A stretch of 64,000 bases of DNA from Natronomonas marina (GTDB lineage Archaea > Halobacteriota > Halobacteria > Halobacteriales > Haloarculaceae): assembly GCF_024298905.1 (NCBI RefSeq), contig NZ_CP101154.1, positions 3,560,932 through 3,624,931 of the forward strand. Direction: 5' to 3'. The position numbers and the translations under genes were made by a program. The notes beneath the pieces were generated by a model, which was not told the origin of the DNA, searched no databases, and saw nothing but the letters and a program-made list of their open reading frames with translations. Shown in pieces: positions 19,618-27,714 of this stretch; position 1 is the stretch's first letter, and every line of letters begins with the position of its first letter.

Positions 19618-20658
19618 ATGAGCGACGGACCCACGACCGTCGAGACGCTGGCAGGTGACCCCGCAGGCTGGCCGGCGGCCCTGCGGGATTTGCTCCGGGA
19701 CGCGAGCGAGGAAGCGGTCGACCGCGGCGCGCTGCTGGCGGAACTGTCCGCCGGGGCGGCCGACGACGAGAGCGCGGAGCAGCGACTCGCATTCCTCGAG
19801 ACCGTCGGCGTCCTCGACTGTGCCGGCGACGGCTGTTCGCCAGGTGAGGTCGGCCGCGAATACCTCGACACACACGACGAGACCGTCCTCTACGAGGCGC
19901 TGTCGGACTCGGTGGACGGCTTCGAGACGGCACTCGAGGGGCTCGCGGTCCGGCCGCTCACCGACGTCGAGATAGCCGACCTGTTGTCGGCCACGCTGGC
20001 GGCCGAAATCGAGCCCGCGGAGGCCGGACGGTACGGCTCGTGGCTGTGCGCGCTCGGGTACCTCTCCCGCGAGGACGGCGTCAACGAGCTGACGCGGAAG
20101 GGCCGGCGGCTGGTCGCCACGACCGACGACCTCACGCCGCCCGGCGCGGACGCGGATCGGTCGGGGCGATCGGGCCCGTTCGACAGTGCCGGCTCCGAGA
20201 GAGGGCGGTCGGCGGGCGAGTCACCCGAGGGCGGGGGCGTCCGACAGTCTCCGGCCGCTGACGCGTCCGGCTCTCGGGATATCGAAACCGACGACGAAAC
20301 GGACGAGGACACACCGGAATCCCTCGAGAGCGACCTTCGCGCCCGGTACGACGACACCTGCATGGTCTGTGGCGAGCGGCGACGGCGCGGGGACGACGGG
20401 GGCTACTCGGAGATTCACTTCCTCATGCCGCTGGCCGCACCCCACGACGGGCCGGCCGACCCTGAAAACGCCGTCGTGGTCTGTCCGAACCACCACGCCG
20501 ACTTCGAGCACGGGACGGTGACCGTCGACCCGCGGACGCTGACCGTCGGACACGAGTACGACGGGTCGGTCACCGGTCGGACGCTCCTGACGGCCGACGA
20601 CCACGAACCCGGCGCCCAGTACCTCGCGTACCACAACGACGTGGTCGCCGGGGAGTGA
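19618..20658 (+). CDS. HNH endonuclease-domain protein with N-terminal winged-helix-like region
   Basis: 346 residues. The C-terminal ~100 residues are an HNH zinc nuclease-like domain: CMVCGE, then IHFLMPLAAPHDGPADPEN, then VVCPNHHADFEHG, giving the expected Cys pair, His, Asn and His. Residues 1-170 are helical with two repeated helix-turn-helix-like units (LADLLS-type, and LCALGYLSREDGVNELTRKG), and a long Ser/Gly/Asp-rich linker (175-235) joins them. Function could be restriction-like DNA cleavage or repair; no methylase is adjacent, so a solitary modification-dependent or host-housekeeping nuclease is possible. ATG 19618 gives the family-like start. The codon use is ordinary for this genome. 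Confidence 0.75.
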   Translation: MSDGPTTVETLAGDPAGWPAALRDLLRDASEEAVDRGALLAELSAGAADDESAEQRLAFLETVGVLDCAGDGCSPGEVGREYLDTHDETVLYEALSDSVDGFETALEGLAVRPLTDVEIADLLSATLAAEIEPAEAGRYGSWLCALGYLSREDGVNELTRKGRRLVATTDDLTPPGADADRSGRSGPFDSAGSERGRSAGESPEGGGVRQSPAADASGSRDIETDDETDEDTPESLESDLRARYDDTCMVCGERRRRGDDGGYSEIHFLMPLAAPHDGPADPENAVVVCPNHHADFEHGTVTVDPRTLTVGHEYDGSVTGRTLLTADDHEPGAQYLAYHNDVVAGE

Positions 20659-20979
20659 GCGGCGCAGAGGTGGGCACAGTAGCGGTCGAGAACGGGAGAA
20701 GGGAACATACGCTCGGAACTCGTTTCGATCGAGATCAGCGGAGTCGAGACGGTCTCGTGACACGAACGGTACTCGTAGGCGACGTGGTGCGGCCAGCACG
20801 TCACACAGACTACCCCTGACCAACTACGAAAACCGCGAGACGGCAGAGGGCGGCGACATGACTCCAGTTCTGTTCCAGTTTCGAGGCCCGTCCGACGAAA
20901 TCGAAAACAGCTCTTTCAGCGCCGCTAACGGCGAGGAACAGCAGAAGCTGGTTCTGCCACAGTTCGACTGAAAACGTAG
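20659..20979. other. Intergenic stretch with a possible 37-codon ORF next to tRNA-Tyr
   Basis: No convincing full gene. An ATG at 20858 opens 37 codons ending at 20971, preceded by GAGG at about ten bases; its product (MTPVLFQFRGPSDEIEN...) has haloarchaeal-looking acidic composition and the frame stays protein-like for about a dozen codons upstream. It ends nine bases from the 3' end of tRNA-Tyr. It may be a small gene or the tail of a decayed one. Confidence 0.25.
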
Positions 20980-21053
20980 TCCGCCCTCCCCGATTTGAAC
21001 GGGGGACAAGTCGATCTACAGTCGACTGCTCTACCAGTCTGAGCTAAGGGCGG
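20980..21053 (-). tRNA. tRNA-Tyr (anticodon GTA)
   Basis: 74-base cloverleaf read on the minus strand. The acceptor stem CCGCCCT pairs with AGGGCGG, with discriminator A. The anticodon stem GTCGA/TCGAC encloses the seven-base loop CTGTAGA, giving anticodon GTA. The T arm carries GTTCAAATC between a CCCC/GGGG-type stem. C1-G72 is the archaeal tyrosine identity pair. No intron and no encoded CCA. Confidence 0.93.
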
Positions 21054-21193
21054 TCCACTCGGAACGAGACGACTGTCGGACTTAACGGTTTTGACCTCCG
21101 TCGGACTCGTGTCAGCGACTCACGCGCCGACGGACGTCCGTCAGACAACGCGGGAAGATTGAAATACTGTCACACACAATCGTCGGACGAGTA

Positions 21194-21754
21194 ATGAGCA
21201 AGATAACGTTCCGGGCGGACGACGACCTCGTTCGCCAACTGGAGGAGTTCGACGCCTCCAAGAGCGAGGTCATGCGCCAGGCCCTCCGGGCGTACCTCGA
21301 CGGGAACGAGGAAACGCCCGTAAACGCGGGTGAGCGCTCTGTAAGCGCCGGGACGGGGCCGTCGACCGCCGAGGAGTCGCTCGACGACATCATCGCCGAG
21401 CGCGTCGACGCCATCGTCGCCGAGCGACTGGAGGGGTCGTTTACGCGTCGAGAACCCCAGGACGTGAACGTAAACATCACGCTGGATGGCGATTCCGACA
21501 GCGTGTCACACGAGACGGGGGGCGAGCGTAAGACAGAGGAGGGGGAGCGCGAAAACGCGTCCGACGCGACGGCCGATACGTGTAAACAGTGCGGCGAGGA
21601 CCTGCCGCCGTCTGCCGTTTACTGCTCCAATTGCGGCGAGAAAGCGTCCCACAGAGTGTTCTGCGAGTGCGGGGACGAACTCCGCTCTGACTGGGGATTC
21701 TGCCCGAGTTGTGGCCGTCGGACCCCTGCAGCCGACGTGTTGAGCGACTCGTAA
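21194..21754 (+). CDS. cdrL: CdrL-like ribbon-helix-helix regulator with double zinc ribbon
   Basis: 186 residues. Residues 1-45 (KITFRADDDLVRQLEEF, SKSEVMRQALRAYL) form an RHH/MetJ-Arc DNA-binding domain, which dimerises to insert a beta sheet in the major groove. A variable acidic linker with a predicted helix (AEESLDDIIAERVDAIVAERL) follows, and residues ~129-180 carry two zinc ribbons (CKQCGED...YCSNCGEK and CECGDEL...FCPSCGR). This is the architecture of CdrL, encoded upstream of cdrS-ftsZ2 in haloarchaea and known to act on that operon. Unusually for this genome, the gene uses GTA and AAA/AAC codons that create repeated GTAAAC motifs. Confidence 0.85.
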   Translation: MSKITFRADDDLVRQLEEFDASKSEVMRQALRAYLDGNEETPVNAGERSVSAGTGPSTAEESLDDIIAERVDAIVAERLEGSFTRREPQDVNVNITLDGDSDSVSHETGGERKTEEGERENASDATADTCKQCGEDLPPSAVYCSNCGEKASHRVFCECGDELRSDWGFCPSCGRRTPAADVLSDS

Positions 21755-21823
21755 ACGCCGAAAATACGCTATACGGGTCGGTAAACGACGATACTACGAA
21801 TTTGTCTTACGCCGCCCCCAACA

Positions 21824-21829
21824 TTTAAG
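21824..21829 (+). promoter_or_regulatory. Predicted promoter of the cdrS-ftsZ2 operon
   Basis: TTTAAG in the context CCAACATTTAAGTTCC is the best TATA box in the 233 bp between cdrL and cdrS, with a purine/A BRE-like stretch before it. Transcription should start near 21850, leaving a leader of roughly 135 nt before cdrS, which unlike most genes here has its own Shine-Dalgarno sequence (GAGGGG at 21973-21978). Confidence 0.6.
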
Positions 21830-21855
21830 TTCCTACCTTCTGTGCATACATCTGC

Positions 21856-21874
21856 GTAAGACGGTACGTCTTAC
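21856..21874. promoter_or_regulatory. Inverted repeat, candidate operator at the cdrS-ftsZ2 start site
   Basis: GTAAGACG-GTA-CGTCTTAC: two perfect eight-base arms around three bases, placed about 5-25 bases after the predicted transcription start. Single half-sites of the same GTAAGAC sequence occur at 21528-21534, 21804-21810 and 21957-21963. The position and symmetry suit a dimeric repressor such as CdrS or CdrL. Confidence 0.5.
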
Positions 21875-21987
21875 ATCGGGGGCAATCGGCGCGTGTGCGC
21901 CGCTGTCGCGGCCGTTTTCCCGGTGTAAACGCGAACCAGTTCGCGTGTGCACCGCCGTCTTACCCACAAACAGAGGGGAAGAACAAT

Positions 21988-22161
21988 ATGGAGCGTGTGA
22001 CACTACGGATCCCGAAGCAGCAGATCGAAGAGGTCGAACGCATGGTCGATACGGGGGAGTTCCCGAACCGGAGCGAGGCGATTCGCTCCGCCGTGCGTGA
22101 GATGTTGAACGAACAGGACGCCGAAGCACGGGACGAGAACCGCCCGTGGGCGAAGGTGTAG
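21988..22161 (+). CDS. cdrS: CdrS, short ribbon-helix-helix cell-division regulator
   Basis: 57 residues, almost entirely one RHH domain: [17 protein letters not shown] (strand and helix 1) and [14 protein letters not shown] (helix 2), with a charged tail. It ends three bases before ftsZ2, so the two are one operon, as described for cdrS-ftsZ2 in Halobacterium and Haloferax, where CdrS is a global regulator of division genes. GAGGGG lies about ten bases before the ATG. Confidence 0.92.
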   Translation: MERVTLRIPKQQIEEVERMVDTGEFPNRSEAIRSAVREMLNEQDAEARDENRPWAKV

Positions 22162-22164
22162 ACG

Positions 22165-23370
22165 ATGCAGGACATCGTCAACTCCGCACTGGAGAACGCC
22201 GAGGCCGAACAGCGGGACATGGACGCCGACCTCGACGGCGACGGCGCCGAGTTCGGTGACCCCCGCATCGTCATCGTCGGTGCCGGCGGTGCCGGCAACA
22301 ACACCGTCAACCGCCTGTACAACATCGGCGTCGACGGCGCCGAAACCATCGCCATCAACACCGACAAACAGCACCTGCAGATGGTGGAAGCCGACACGAA
22401 GATCCTCGTCGGCAAGTCCCTGACCAACGGGCTCGGGGCCGGCGGTGACCCTTCGATGGGCGAACGCGCCACCGAGATGGCGCAGGGCACCATCAAGGAG
22501 GTCCTCGGCGAGGCCGACCTCGTGTTCGTCACGGCCGGCATGGGTGGCGGTACGGGTACCGGCGCGGCGCCGGTCGTCTCGAAGATCGCCAAAGAGCAGG
22601 GCTCCATCGTCGTGGGCATGGTCTCGACGCCGTTCAACGTCGAGCGCGCCCGCACGGTGAAAGCCGAGGAAGGCCTCGAGAAGCTGCGCAACGAGGCCGA
22701 TTCCATCATCGTGCTGGACAACAACCGCCTGCTGGACTACGTCCCGAACCTGCCCATCGGCAAGGCGTTCTCCGTGATGGACCAGATCATCGCCGAGACC
22801 GTCAAGGGCATCAGCGAGACCATCACCCAGCCGTCGCTCATCAACCTGGACTACGCGGACATGACCTCGATCATGAACCAGGGCGGCGTCGCGGTGATGC
22901 TCGTCGGCGAGACCCAGGACAAGAACAAGACCAAGGAGGTCGTGAACGACGCGATGAACCACCCACTCCTGGACGTCGACTACCGCGGTGCATCCGGCGG
23001 GTTGGTCCACATCACGGGGGGTCCCGACCTCACGCTGAAGGAGGCCGAAGGGATAGCCCAGAACATCACCGAGCGCCTCGAGGCCTCGGCGAACGTCATC
23101 TGGGGCGCCCGCATCCAGGACGAGTACAAGGGCAAGGTCCGGGTCATGGCCATCATGACCGGCGTCCAGTCCGCCCAGATCCTCGGCCCGACCACCCAGA
23201 AGCAGGCCGACGCCTCCCGGGAGGCCATCGAGGGCGTCGAGACCGAAGACGAGTTCGCCTCGACGCCGCCCAGCGGGTCCGAGTCCGGTAGCGGCGGCTT
23301 CGGCGTGGGCGAAACCGACGGCGGTCGCTCGGAAGTCGAGCAGAACAACGGCCTCGACGTAATCCGATAA
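22165..23370 (+). CDS. ftsZ2: Cell division GTPase FtsZ2
   Basis: 401-residue tubulin homologue that polymerises at mid-cell. It has [14 protein letters not shown] for nucleotide binding, the GTP signature [11 protein letters not shown] near residue 128, and the T7 loop NLDYADMTS needed for GTP hydrolysis. The N-terminal [13 protein letters not shown] extension and the C-terminal NNGLDVIR tail are those of the FtsZ2 class, which in haloarchaea drives constriction while FtsZ1 serves as scaffold. About 45 Gly/Ser/Glu-rich residues link core and tail. Cotranscribed with cdrS. Confidence 0.97.
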   Translation: MQDIVNSALENAEAEQRDMDADLDGDGAEFGDPRIVIVGAGGAGNNTVNRLYNIGVDGAETIAINTDKQHLQMVEADTKILVGKSLTNGLGAGGDPSMGERATEMAQGTIKEVLGEADLVFVTAGMGGGTGTGAAPVVSKIAKEQGSIVVGMVSTPFNVERARTVKAEEGLEKLRNEADSIIVLDNNRLLDYVPNLPIGKAFSVMDQIIAETVKGISETITQPSLINLDYADMTSIMNQGGVAVMLVGETQDKNKTKEVVNDAMNHPLLDVDYRGASGGLVHITGGPDLTLKEAEGIAQNITERLEASANVIWGARIQDEYKGKVRVMAIMTGVQSAQILGPTTQKQADASREAIEGVETEDEFASTPPSGSESGSGGFGVGETDGGRSEVEQNNGLDVIR

Positions 23371-23389
23371 GTCCGAGATCTTATACTAA

Positions 23390-23395
23390 TTTTTT
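23390..23395 (+). terminator. T-tract terminator after ftsZ2
   Basis: ATACTAATTTTTTGC begins about 15 bases after the ftsZ2 stop. A run of six T after an A/T-rich stretch is the usual intrinsic termination signal of archaea and separates ftsZ2 from the convergent ncsA gene. Confidence 0.6.
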
Positions 23396-23490
23396 GCAAG
23401 CCGTACAGCGGTTAGCTTCGATAGCTGTCGGGAAACTCGACTGACAGTATCGGCGTAAAACATCGTGTATGACGCCCGGCTGACGGCGCC

Positions 23491-24474
23491 TCAGTCGTCG
23501 CCGGGTAGTTCGCCGCCCAGTTCCTCGACGAGTTCGCACTTCCGGCAGGTGGCGTTGTTCGTCGGTGCCCCGCAGCGCTCACAGCGCCCCTGGGGGGCGT
23601 CGGCGTCGTCGCGGTAGGCCTCGGCGGCCAGCCGCGCGAGTTCCTCGTACCCGGACATGATGGAGTGGCGCGTCCCGGGATGGTCCTCCTCGAGGTCGTG
23701 GAGGTGCTGCTGGATTTCGCCGCGATAGGCCTCGCTGGCGTGGGGGCACTCGGCCATGTGGGTCGGGAGCTCGGCGAGGTGCGCGTAGAGGGCGACCTCC
23801 TTCTCGGGGATGTCCCGCAGCGGCTTCGCCCGCGGGACGAAGGGGTCGTCGTCAACCTCTCGGTCCTCGAAGCTGCCGAGCGAGGCGTCGAAGTGCTTTG
23901 CGATCTGTCGGACGTCGCCGGACAGGAGGTTCATCATCGCCGTCTGTGCCTCGTCGTCGAGGTTGTGTCCGGTCAGGAGTTTGTCGGCGCCGTACTCCTC
24001 GGCGTACCGCGAGAGCGCGTCCCGGCGGAACACCCCGCAGTAGGCACACGGCGCCATATCGAGCGGGTCGTCGGCGGCGACGTCGTCCATCTCGAGGTCG
24101 TACTCGTCGGCGTAGCTGACCACCTCGTGTTCGATGTCGAGGTCGTCGGTCAGTTCCAGACACGCCTCCAGCGAGGCGTCCCGGTAGCCGTCGATGCCCT
24201 CGTGGATGGTGACGGCGACGAGTTCGACCCGGGGGTCGGCGTCGAAGGTGTCGTGGAGGAGCTTCGTGAGAACGACGCTGTCCTTGCCCCCCGAGAGCCC
24301 GACGAGCCAGGTCTCGGGGTCGTCCGGTGTGGCCGACTCCGGGAGCAGCGCGTCCTCGCGGATCCGGCGGCGGACCCGCGAGTCGACGGAGCGACGGAAG
24401 TGCTCCTCGCACATGTGCAGTCCCGAGTAGGCGGCGTGCATCACCGCGTCCGAACCGCACTTGTCGCACTCCAT
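23491..24474 (-). CDS. ncsA: tRNA 2-thiolation ATPase NcsA/Ctu1-like
   Basis: 327 residues. It adenylates the wobble uridine of tRNA so that sulfur from a SAMP/Urm1-type carrier can be inserted. Visible are an N-terminal zinc finger (CDKCGSDAVMHAAYSGLHMC), the PP-loop LSGGKDS, the paired cysteines PCAYCGVFRR of the active site, and a C-terminal zinc ribbon (CERCGAPTNNATCRKC). ATG 24474 starts the protein at the first zinc finger. The gene is convergent with ftsZ2; the same neighbourhood occurs in Haloferax, by recall. Confidence 0.94.
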   Translation of the reverse strand: MECDKCGSDAVMHAAYSGLHMCEEHFRRSVDSRVRRRIREDALLPESATPDDPETWLVGLSGGKDSVVLTKLLHDTFDADPRVELVAVTIHEGIDGYRDASLEACLELTDDLDIEHEVVSYADEYDLEMDDVAADDPLDMAPCAYCGVFRRDALSRYAEEYGADKLLTGHNLDDEAQTAMMNLLSGDVRQIAKHFDASLGSFEDREVDDDPFVPRAKPLRDIPEKEVALYAHLAELPTHMAECPHASEAYRGEIQQHLHDLEEDHPGTRHSIMSGYEELARLAAEAYRDDADAPQGRCERCGAPTNNATCRKCELVEELGGELPGDD

Positions 24475-24541
24475 TGGCGGTCCCTTGCCGACTGGGTGGG
24501 ATACGGGTTTCGACTCCGGGCGGAGCCGTCGGCGAGGCCGC

Positions 24542-26845
24542 TCATCCCCCCTCGCCACGCCCGACAGTCGGCCGCTCCGCAGGGGCGTCGGCGGCCGGCA
24601 ACTCCAGGACTACCACGGCGCCGTCGTCGTTCTCGATTCGGACGTCGCCGTCGTAGGCCTCGACCATCGCGTCGACGAAAAAGAGGCCGAACCCGGAGTC
24701 GGCCGCCTCGGTCCGTGACTCCCCCCGGCGGAGAACGGCGTCCTGCCGGTCCGGCGGGATACCGACGCCGTCATCGGCGATCCGGACGGTCGCACGGTCG
24801 TCGTCTACCTCGGCGCTCACCGAGACCACCAGCCCCTCCGGGTCGTTGTGCTCGATGGCGTTCGTCACGACGTTCTGGAGGACGTCCGCGAGCACGTCGT
24901 CGGCCCGGACCGGCACCGTCTCGGGGAGGTCCGACTCGAAGGTCACCTCCGGGTAGGTTCGTTCGAGGCGGCCGAACTCCTCGCGGAGCAGGTCGGCGAC
25001 GTCGACGACCTCGAGATCGGCGCTCTCCTCGTCGCCCAGCGTCGACAGGACCGTCCGGACGCGGTCGACGAGTCCGGTGATGTTGTCGGCCCACTCGACG
25101 ACGGTCTCGGCGTGCTCGCGGTTCCGTCCCTCCAGTTGGTCCTCGAGATACGACGCCCGCGACCGGACGACGGTCATCCCGTTGAGGACGTCGTGTCTGA
25201 TAATGCCGTTGACGAACTCCATCTGTGACGCTCTCGTCCTGAGTTCCTCGGTCCGTTCCCGGAGCAGTTCCTCGCGGTCGCTCCGGTCGAGGGCTGCTCC
25301 GGCGTTCAGCCCCAGGATGCCGGCGCGCTGGCGGAACGCTTCCGCCAGGGGTTCGGGGTCGCGCTGTCCGACGACGAGAAGCCCCTGGCTGCCGAGCGGG
25401 ACCGCGACGACGGTGCCGAGGTCGGCGTCGAACGGCGACCCCTCGTCGATGTGTCGCGGGTCCCCCTCGCGGAACGCCTCCATCGCGGGGTCGCCGCCGG
25501 AAATCGTTGCCAGCTCCTCGACGCGGTCGATCCCCAGACGGACCGCGGCGTCGTCGGTCATGGCGGCAGGCCGATGCCGGTCGCGCTCGGCCTCGTAGTG
25601 CCACAGCACCGACACCGGCTTGTCGAGTATCTCCTCGGCGATGTCGACGGTCGTCTCGGCGACCTCCGTGCGGGTGGTCGCGTAGGTGAGCCGGCGGCTC
25701 GCCTCGTGGAGTTCCGTCAGACGGCGTTCGCGCTCGTGTCTGTCCGTGATGTCCATCGTCGCGCCGATCACGCGGTCGACCTCGCCGGCGTCGAAGACCG
25801 GCGAGAACCACGCCTTCAACACCCGATCGCCGATACGGACGGTCGCGTGGCCGGACTCTCCCTCGAGAGCGCGCCGGGCCGTCGAGGCGACGCCCTCCGA
25901 TTCGATCCCCAACTCGAAGACGGAGACGCCCTCGAGCGTCTCCGACTCGATGCCGAACTGCGAGAGGCCCTGTCCCTCGATGAAGACGATGTCTCCCTCG
26001 TCGTCGACCGTCAGGAGGATGATCGGAGCGTTCTCGACGACGGTCCGGAGGCGGCGGGTCTGCCGACGGAGGCGTCGCTCTCGCTCCCGCCGGTCGCTTA
26101 TGTCCCGGACGATGCAGACGAACCCGCCGTCCTCGATCGGCGACAGCGTCAGTTCCTGCGGGAACGTCGTCCCGTCGGCGCGTTTGCCGGTCGCCTCGCC
26201 GCGCCAGGCGTCGCCGCCCGCGAGCTTCGGCAGGGCCTCGGCCTCCAGACGGCGCCGCTCGTGGTCGGGATAGCAGGTCTCCCAGGACCGCCCGACCATC
26301 GCATCGGGGTTGTCGTGGCCGTGCATCTCGACGTGGGCGCGGTTCACCGTCCCGAACTCGTCGCCGTCGACGACGGCGACCCCGTCGGTCGCCTCCTGGA
26401 GGGCCTGCCGTGTCCGGCGGCCCCGTCGGTGCTGTCGGCGCCGCCGGGCGTCGGTGTAGCCGGCCACGAGACCGCCGCAGGCGCCGATGGGTGCCATGAA
26501 CGCGGTGGCGAACGCGCCGAGGGAAACCGGGTCGTCGACGAGGGTGGCGACCGTGATGGCGATGACGACGGCGAAGACGACCGCGCTGGCGGCGATCCAG
26601 GCAGCGATTATCGCAACGTCGCCGGGCGTGTACTGGCGACGGCGAAGCGCCACCCCGGTGGCGACGATGCCGCCCGCAGCGAGAACGGGCGGGGCCATGG
26701 TCACGAGGCCGGTGGTCCGCTGGAGGCCGGCGAGACCGACCGGCAACGCCAGGAGGGCCAGTCCGACCGCGACGACCGACCACCCCCGGAGCCGGTTGCC
26801 GGTCGTCGCGGTGGTCGCGGTCGTCTCCCCCTCGGCGCCTGACAT
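24542..26845 (-). CDS. Membrane histidine kinase: TM, PAS, PAS, GAF, HisKA-like, HATPase
   Basis: 767 residues. Four hydrophobic helices occupy residues ~20-135; then PAS (VVDGDEFGTVNRAHVEMHGH to CIVRDISDR), a second PAS ending MDITDRHERERR, a GAF domain (~395-535), the dimerisation helix with IIRHDVLNGMTVV whose His is near residue 550, and HATPase (VLQNVVTNAIEHND, ADDGVGIP, GFGLFFV). The phosphoacceptor box HDVLNG is the archaeal variant. ATG 26845 has an A-run promoter at the exact leaderless distance. No cognate regulator is nearby, so it probably signals to a distant output. Confidence 0.87.
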   Translation of the reverse strand: MSGAEGETTATTATTGNRLRGWSVVAVGLALLALPVGLAGLQRTTGLVTMAPPVLAAGGIVATGVALRRRQYTPGDVAIIAAWIAASAVVFAVVIAITVATLVDDPVSLGAFATAFMAPIGACGGLVAGYTDARRRRQHRRGRRTRQALQEATDGVAVVDGDEFGTVNRAHVEMHGHDNPDAMVGRSWETCYPDHERRRLEAEALPKLAGGDAWRGEATGKRADGTTFPQELTLSPIEDGGFVCIVRDISDRRERERRLRRQTRRLRTVVENAPIILLTVDDEGDIVFIEGQGLSQFGIESETLEGVSVFELGIESEGVASTARRALEGESGHATVRIGDRVLKAWFSPVFDAGEVDRVIGATMDITDRHERERRLTELHEASRRLTYATTRTEVAETTVDIAEEILDKPVSVLWHYEAERDRHRPAAMTDDAAVRLGIDRVEELATISGGDPAMEAFREGDPRHIDEGSPFDADLGTVVAVPLGSQGLLVVGQRDPEPLAEAFRQRAGILGLNAGAALDRSDREELLRERTEELRTRASQMEFVNGIIRHDVLNGMTVVRSRASYLEDQLEGRNREHAETVVEWADNITGLVDRVRTVLSTLGDEESADLEVVDVADLLREEFGRLERTYPEVTFESDLPETVPVRADDVLADVLQNVVTNAIEHNDPEGLVVSVSAEVDDDRATVRIADDGVGIPPDRQDAVLRRGESRTEAADSGFGLFFVDAMVEAYDGDVRIENDDGAVVVLELPAADAPAERPTVGRGEGG

Positions 26846-26867
26846 GGTCGTGCTTTGACATCGACTG

Positions 26868-26898
26868 AAAAAACGCTTGGGTCCTCCGTGACCGTTTT
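26868..26898. promoter_or_regulatory. Divergent promoter pair between kinase and 26925 gene
   Basis: GTTTTTT on the minus strand (26868-26873) is about 26 bases before the kinase ATG, and GTTTTC on the plus strand (26894-26899) is about 28 bases before ATG 26925. The two genes share a control region of only about 80 bp. Confidence 0.5.
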
Positions 26899-26924
26899 CT
26901 CGCGTCGCCGACTACGGGAAGGCG

Positions 26925-27590
26925 ATGAGCCTCAGTCGCGAGACGGCCGTCGCCCGCCTTCGGGAGATAGTCGAGACGGTCTCGACCGAGCGAACGGCCG
27001 TGCCGGTCCGGGAGGTGTGGGTCTACGGCGACGTCGTGCTCGGGGTCGACCCCGTCGATCGGCTCGACGTCTACCTCACGAAGGACCTGCTGTTCAAGGA
27101 CGCCCCCGACCGGGAACCGGAGTTCGAGGAACGGCTCGGCGTCGAGGGAGTCGGCAAGACGGTGTCGGCGGCGTGGGCCGAGGAGCACCCCGACTGCGTC
27201 CGGGCCACCGCGAACGGCCACGCCGCCCCCGAGAAGTGTCTCGCCGCCCACCTGCTGGAACCGGACGAGCCGATTCACCTCGAGGTGTGCAACACCGGCT
27301 TTGAGAACAACGTCACCCAGCGACTCGAGGGCGCCCGCGCCCGCGAGGACTACACCCAGCTACTCGACCCCCGGGCGGCGTGTCTGTGGGTCGACGACGG
27401 CGACGAGGACGGCACGACGAGCGAGGGGGCCTTCCGGAAACTCGCCGAGGGGGAGTTCGTCTTCCCGACGCTGTCGGATTCCCTGGAGATGCTCGGCATG
27501 GGGGAGGACGAGGCCGACGAGGCGGCCGCGGAGCTACGGGCGTATCACGAGGAACAGGACGGCGTCACCGTCCGCGGTGACGTGGTGTAG
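26925..27590 (+). CDS. Conserved haloarchaeal protein of unknown function
   Basis: 221 residues, acidic, cytosolic. I recognise no catalytic motif. Visible blocks are VREVWVYGDVVLGVDPVDRL with LDVYLTKDLLF, a central NGHAAPEKCLAAHLL and NNVTQRLEGARAREDY, and an acidic C-terminal helix (EDEADEAAAELRAYHEEQD). The pattern resembles haloarchaea-only DUF families (I think DUF7095, unverified). Leaderless start at 26925, divergent from the kinase gene. Confidence 0.75.
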   Translation: MSLSRETAVARLREIVETVSTERTAVPVREVWVYGDVVLGVDPVDRLDVYLTKDLLFKDAPDREPEFEERLGVEGVGKTVSAAWAEEHPDCVRATANGHAAPEKCLAAHLLEPDEPIHLEVCNTGFENNVTQRLEGARAREDYTQLLDPRAACLWVDDGDEDGTTSEGAFRKLAEGEFVFPTLSDSLEMLGMGEDEADEAAAELRAYHEEQDGVTVRGDVV

Positions 27591-27714
27591 TTACCCCGGA
27601 AAAAGGTGAAGGTCGGCTCGGACAGGCAGCTCGATTCCCTGCTCGGAACGACCGGAGGGAACGTGTCGCGTACTCCAGAACCACTAAGCGAAGAGCGGTC
27701 GATTTCCGGGAGTG

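Noticed and set aside
20824-21009. 61-codon minus-strand frame upstream of HNH
   Set aside because: It overlaps the 3' half of tRNA-Tyr and has Ser/Arg-rich, non-haloarchaeal composition.
24771-27278. 835-codon minus-strand frame overlapping the kinase and the 26925 gene
   Set aside because: It runs antisense through a convincing plus-strand gene and out of frame through the kinase; Arg/Pro-rich translation with no recognisable domain.
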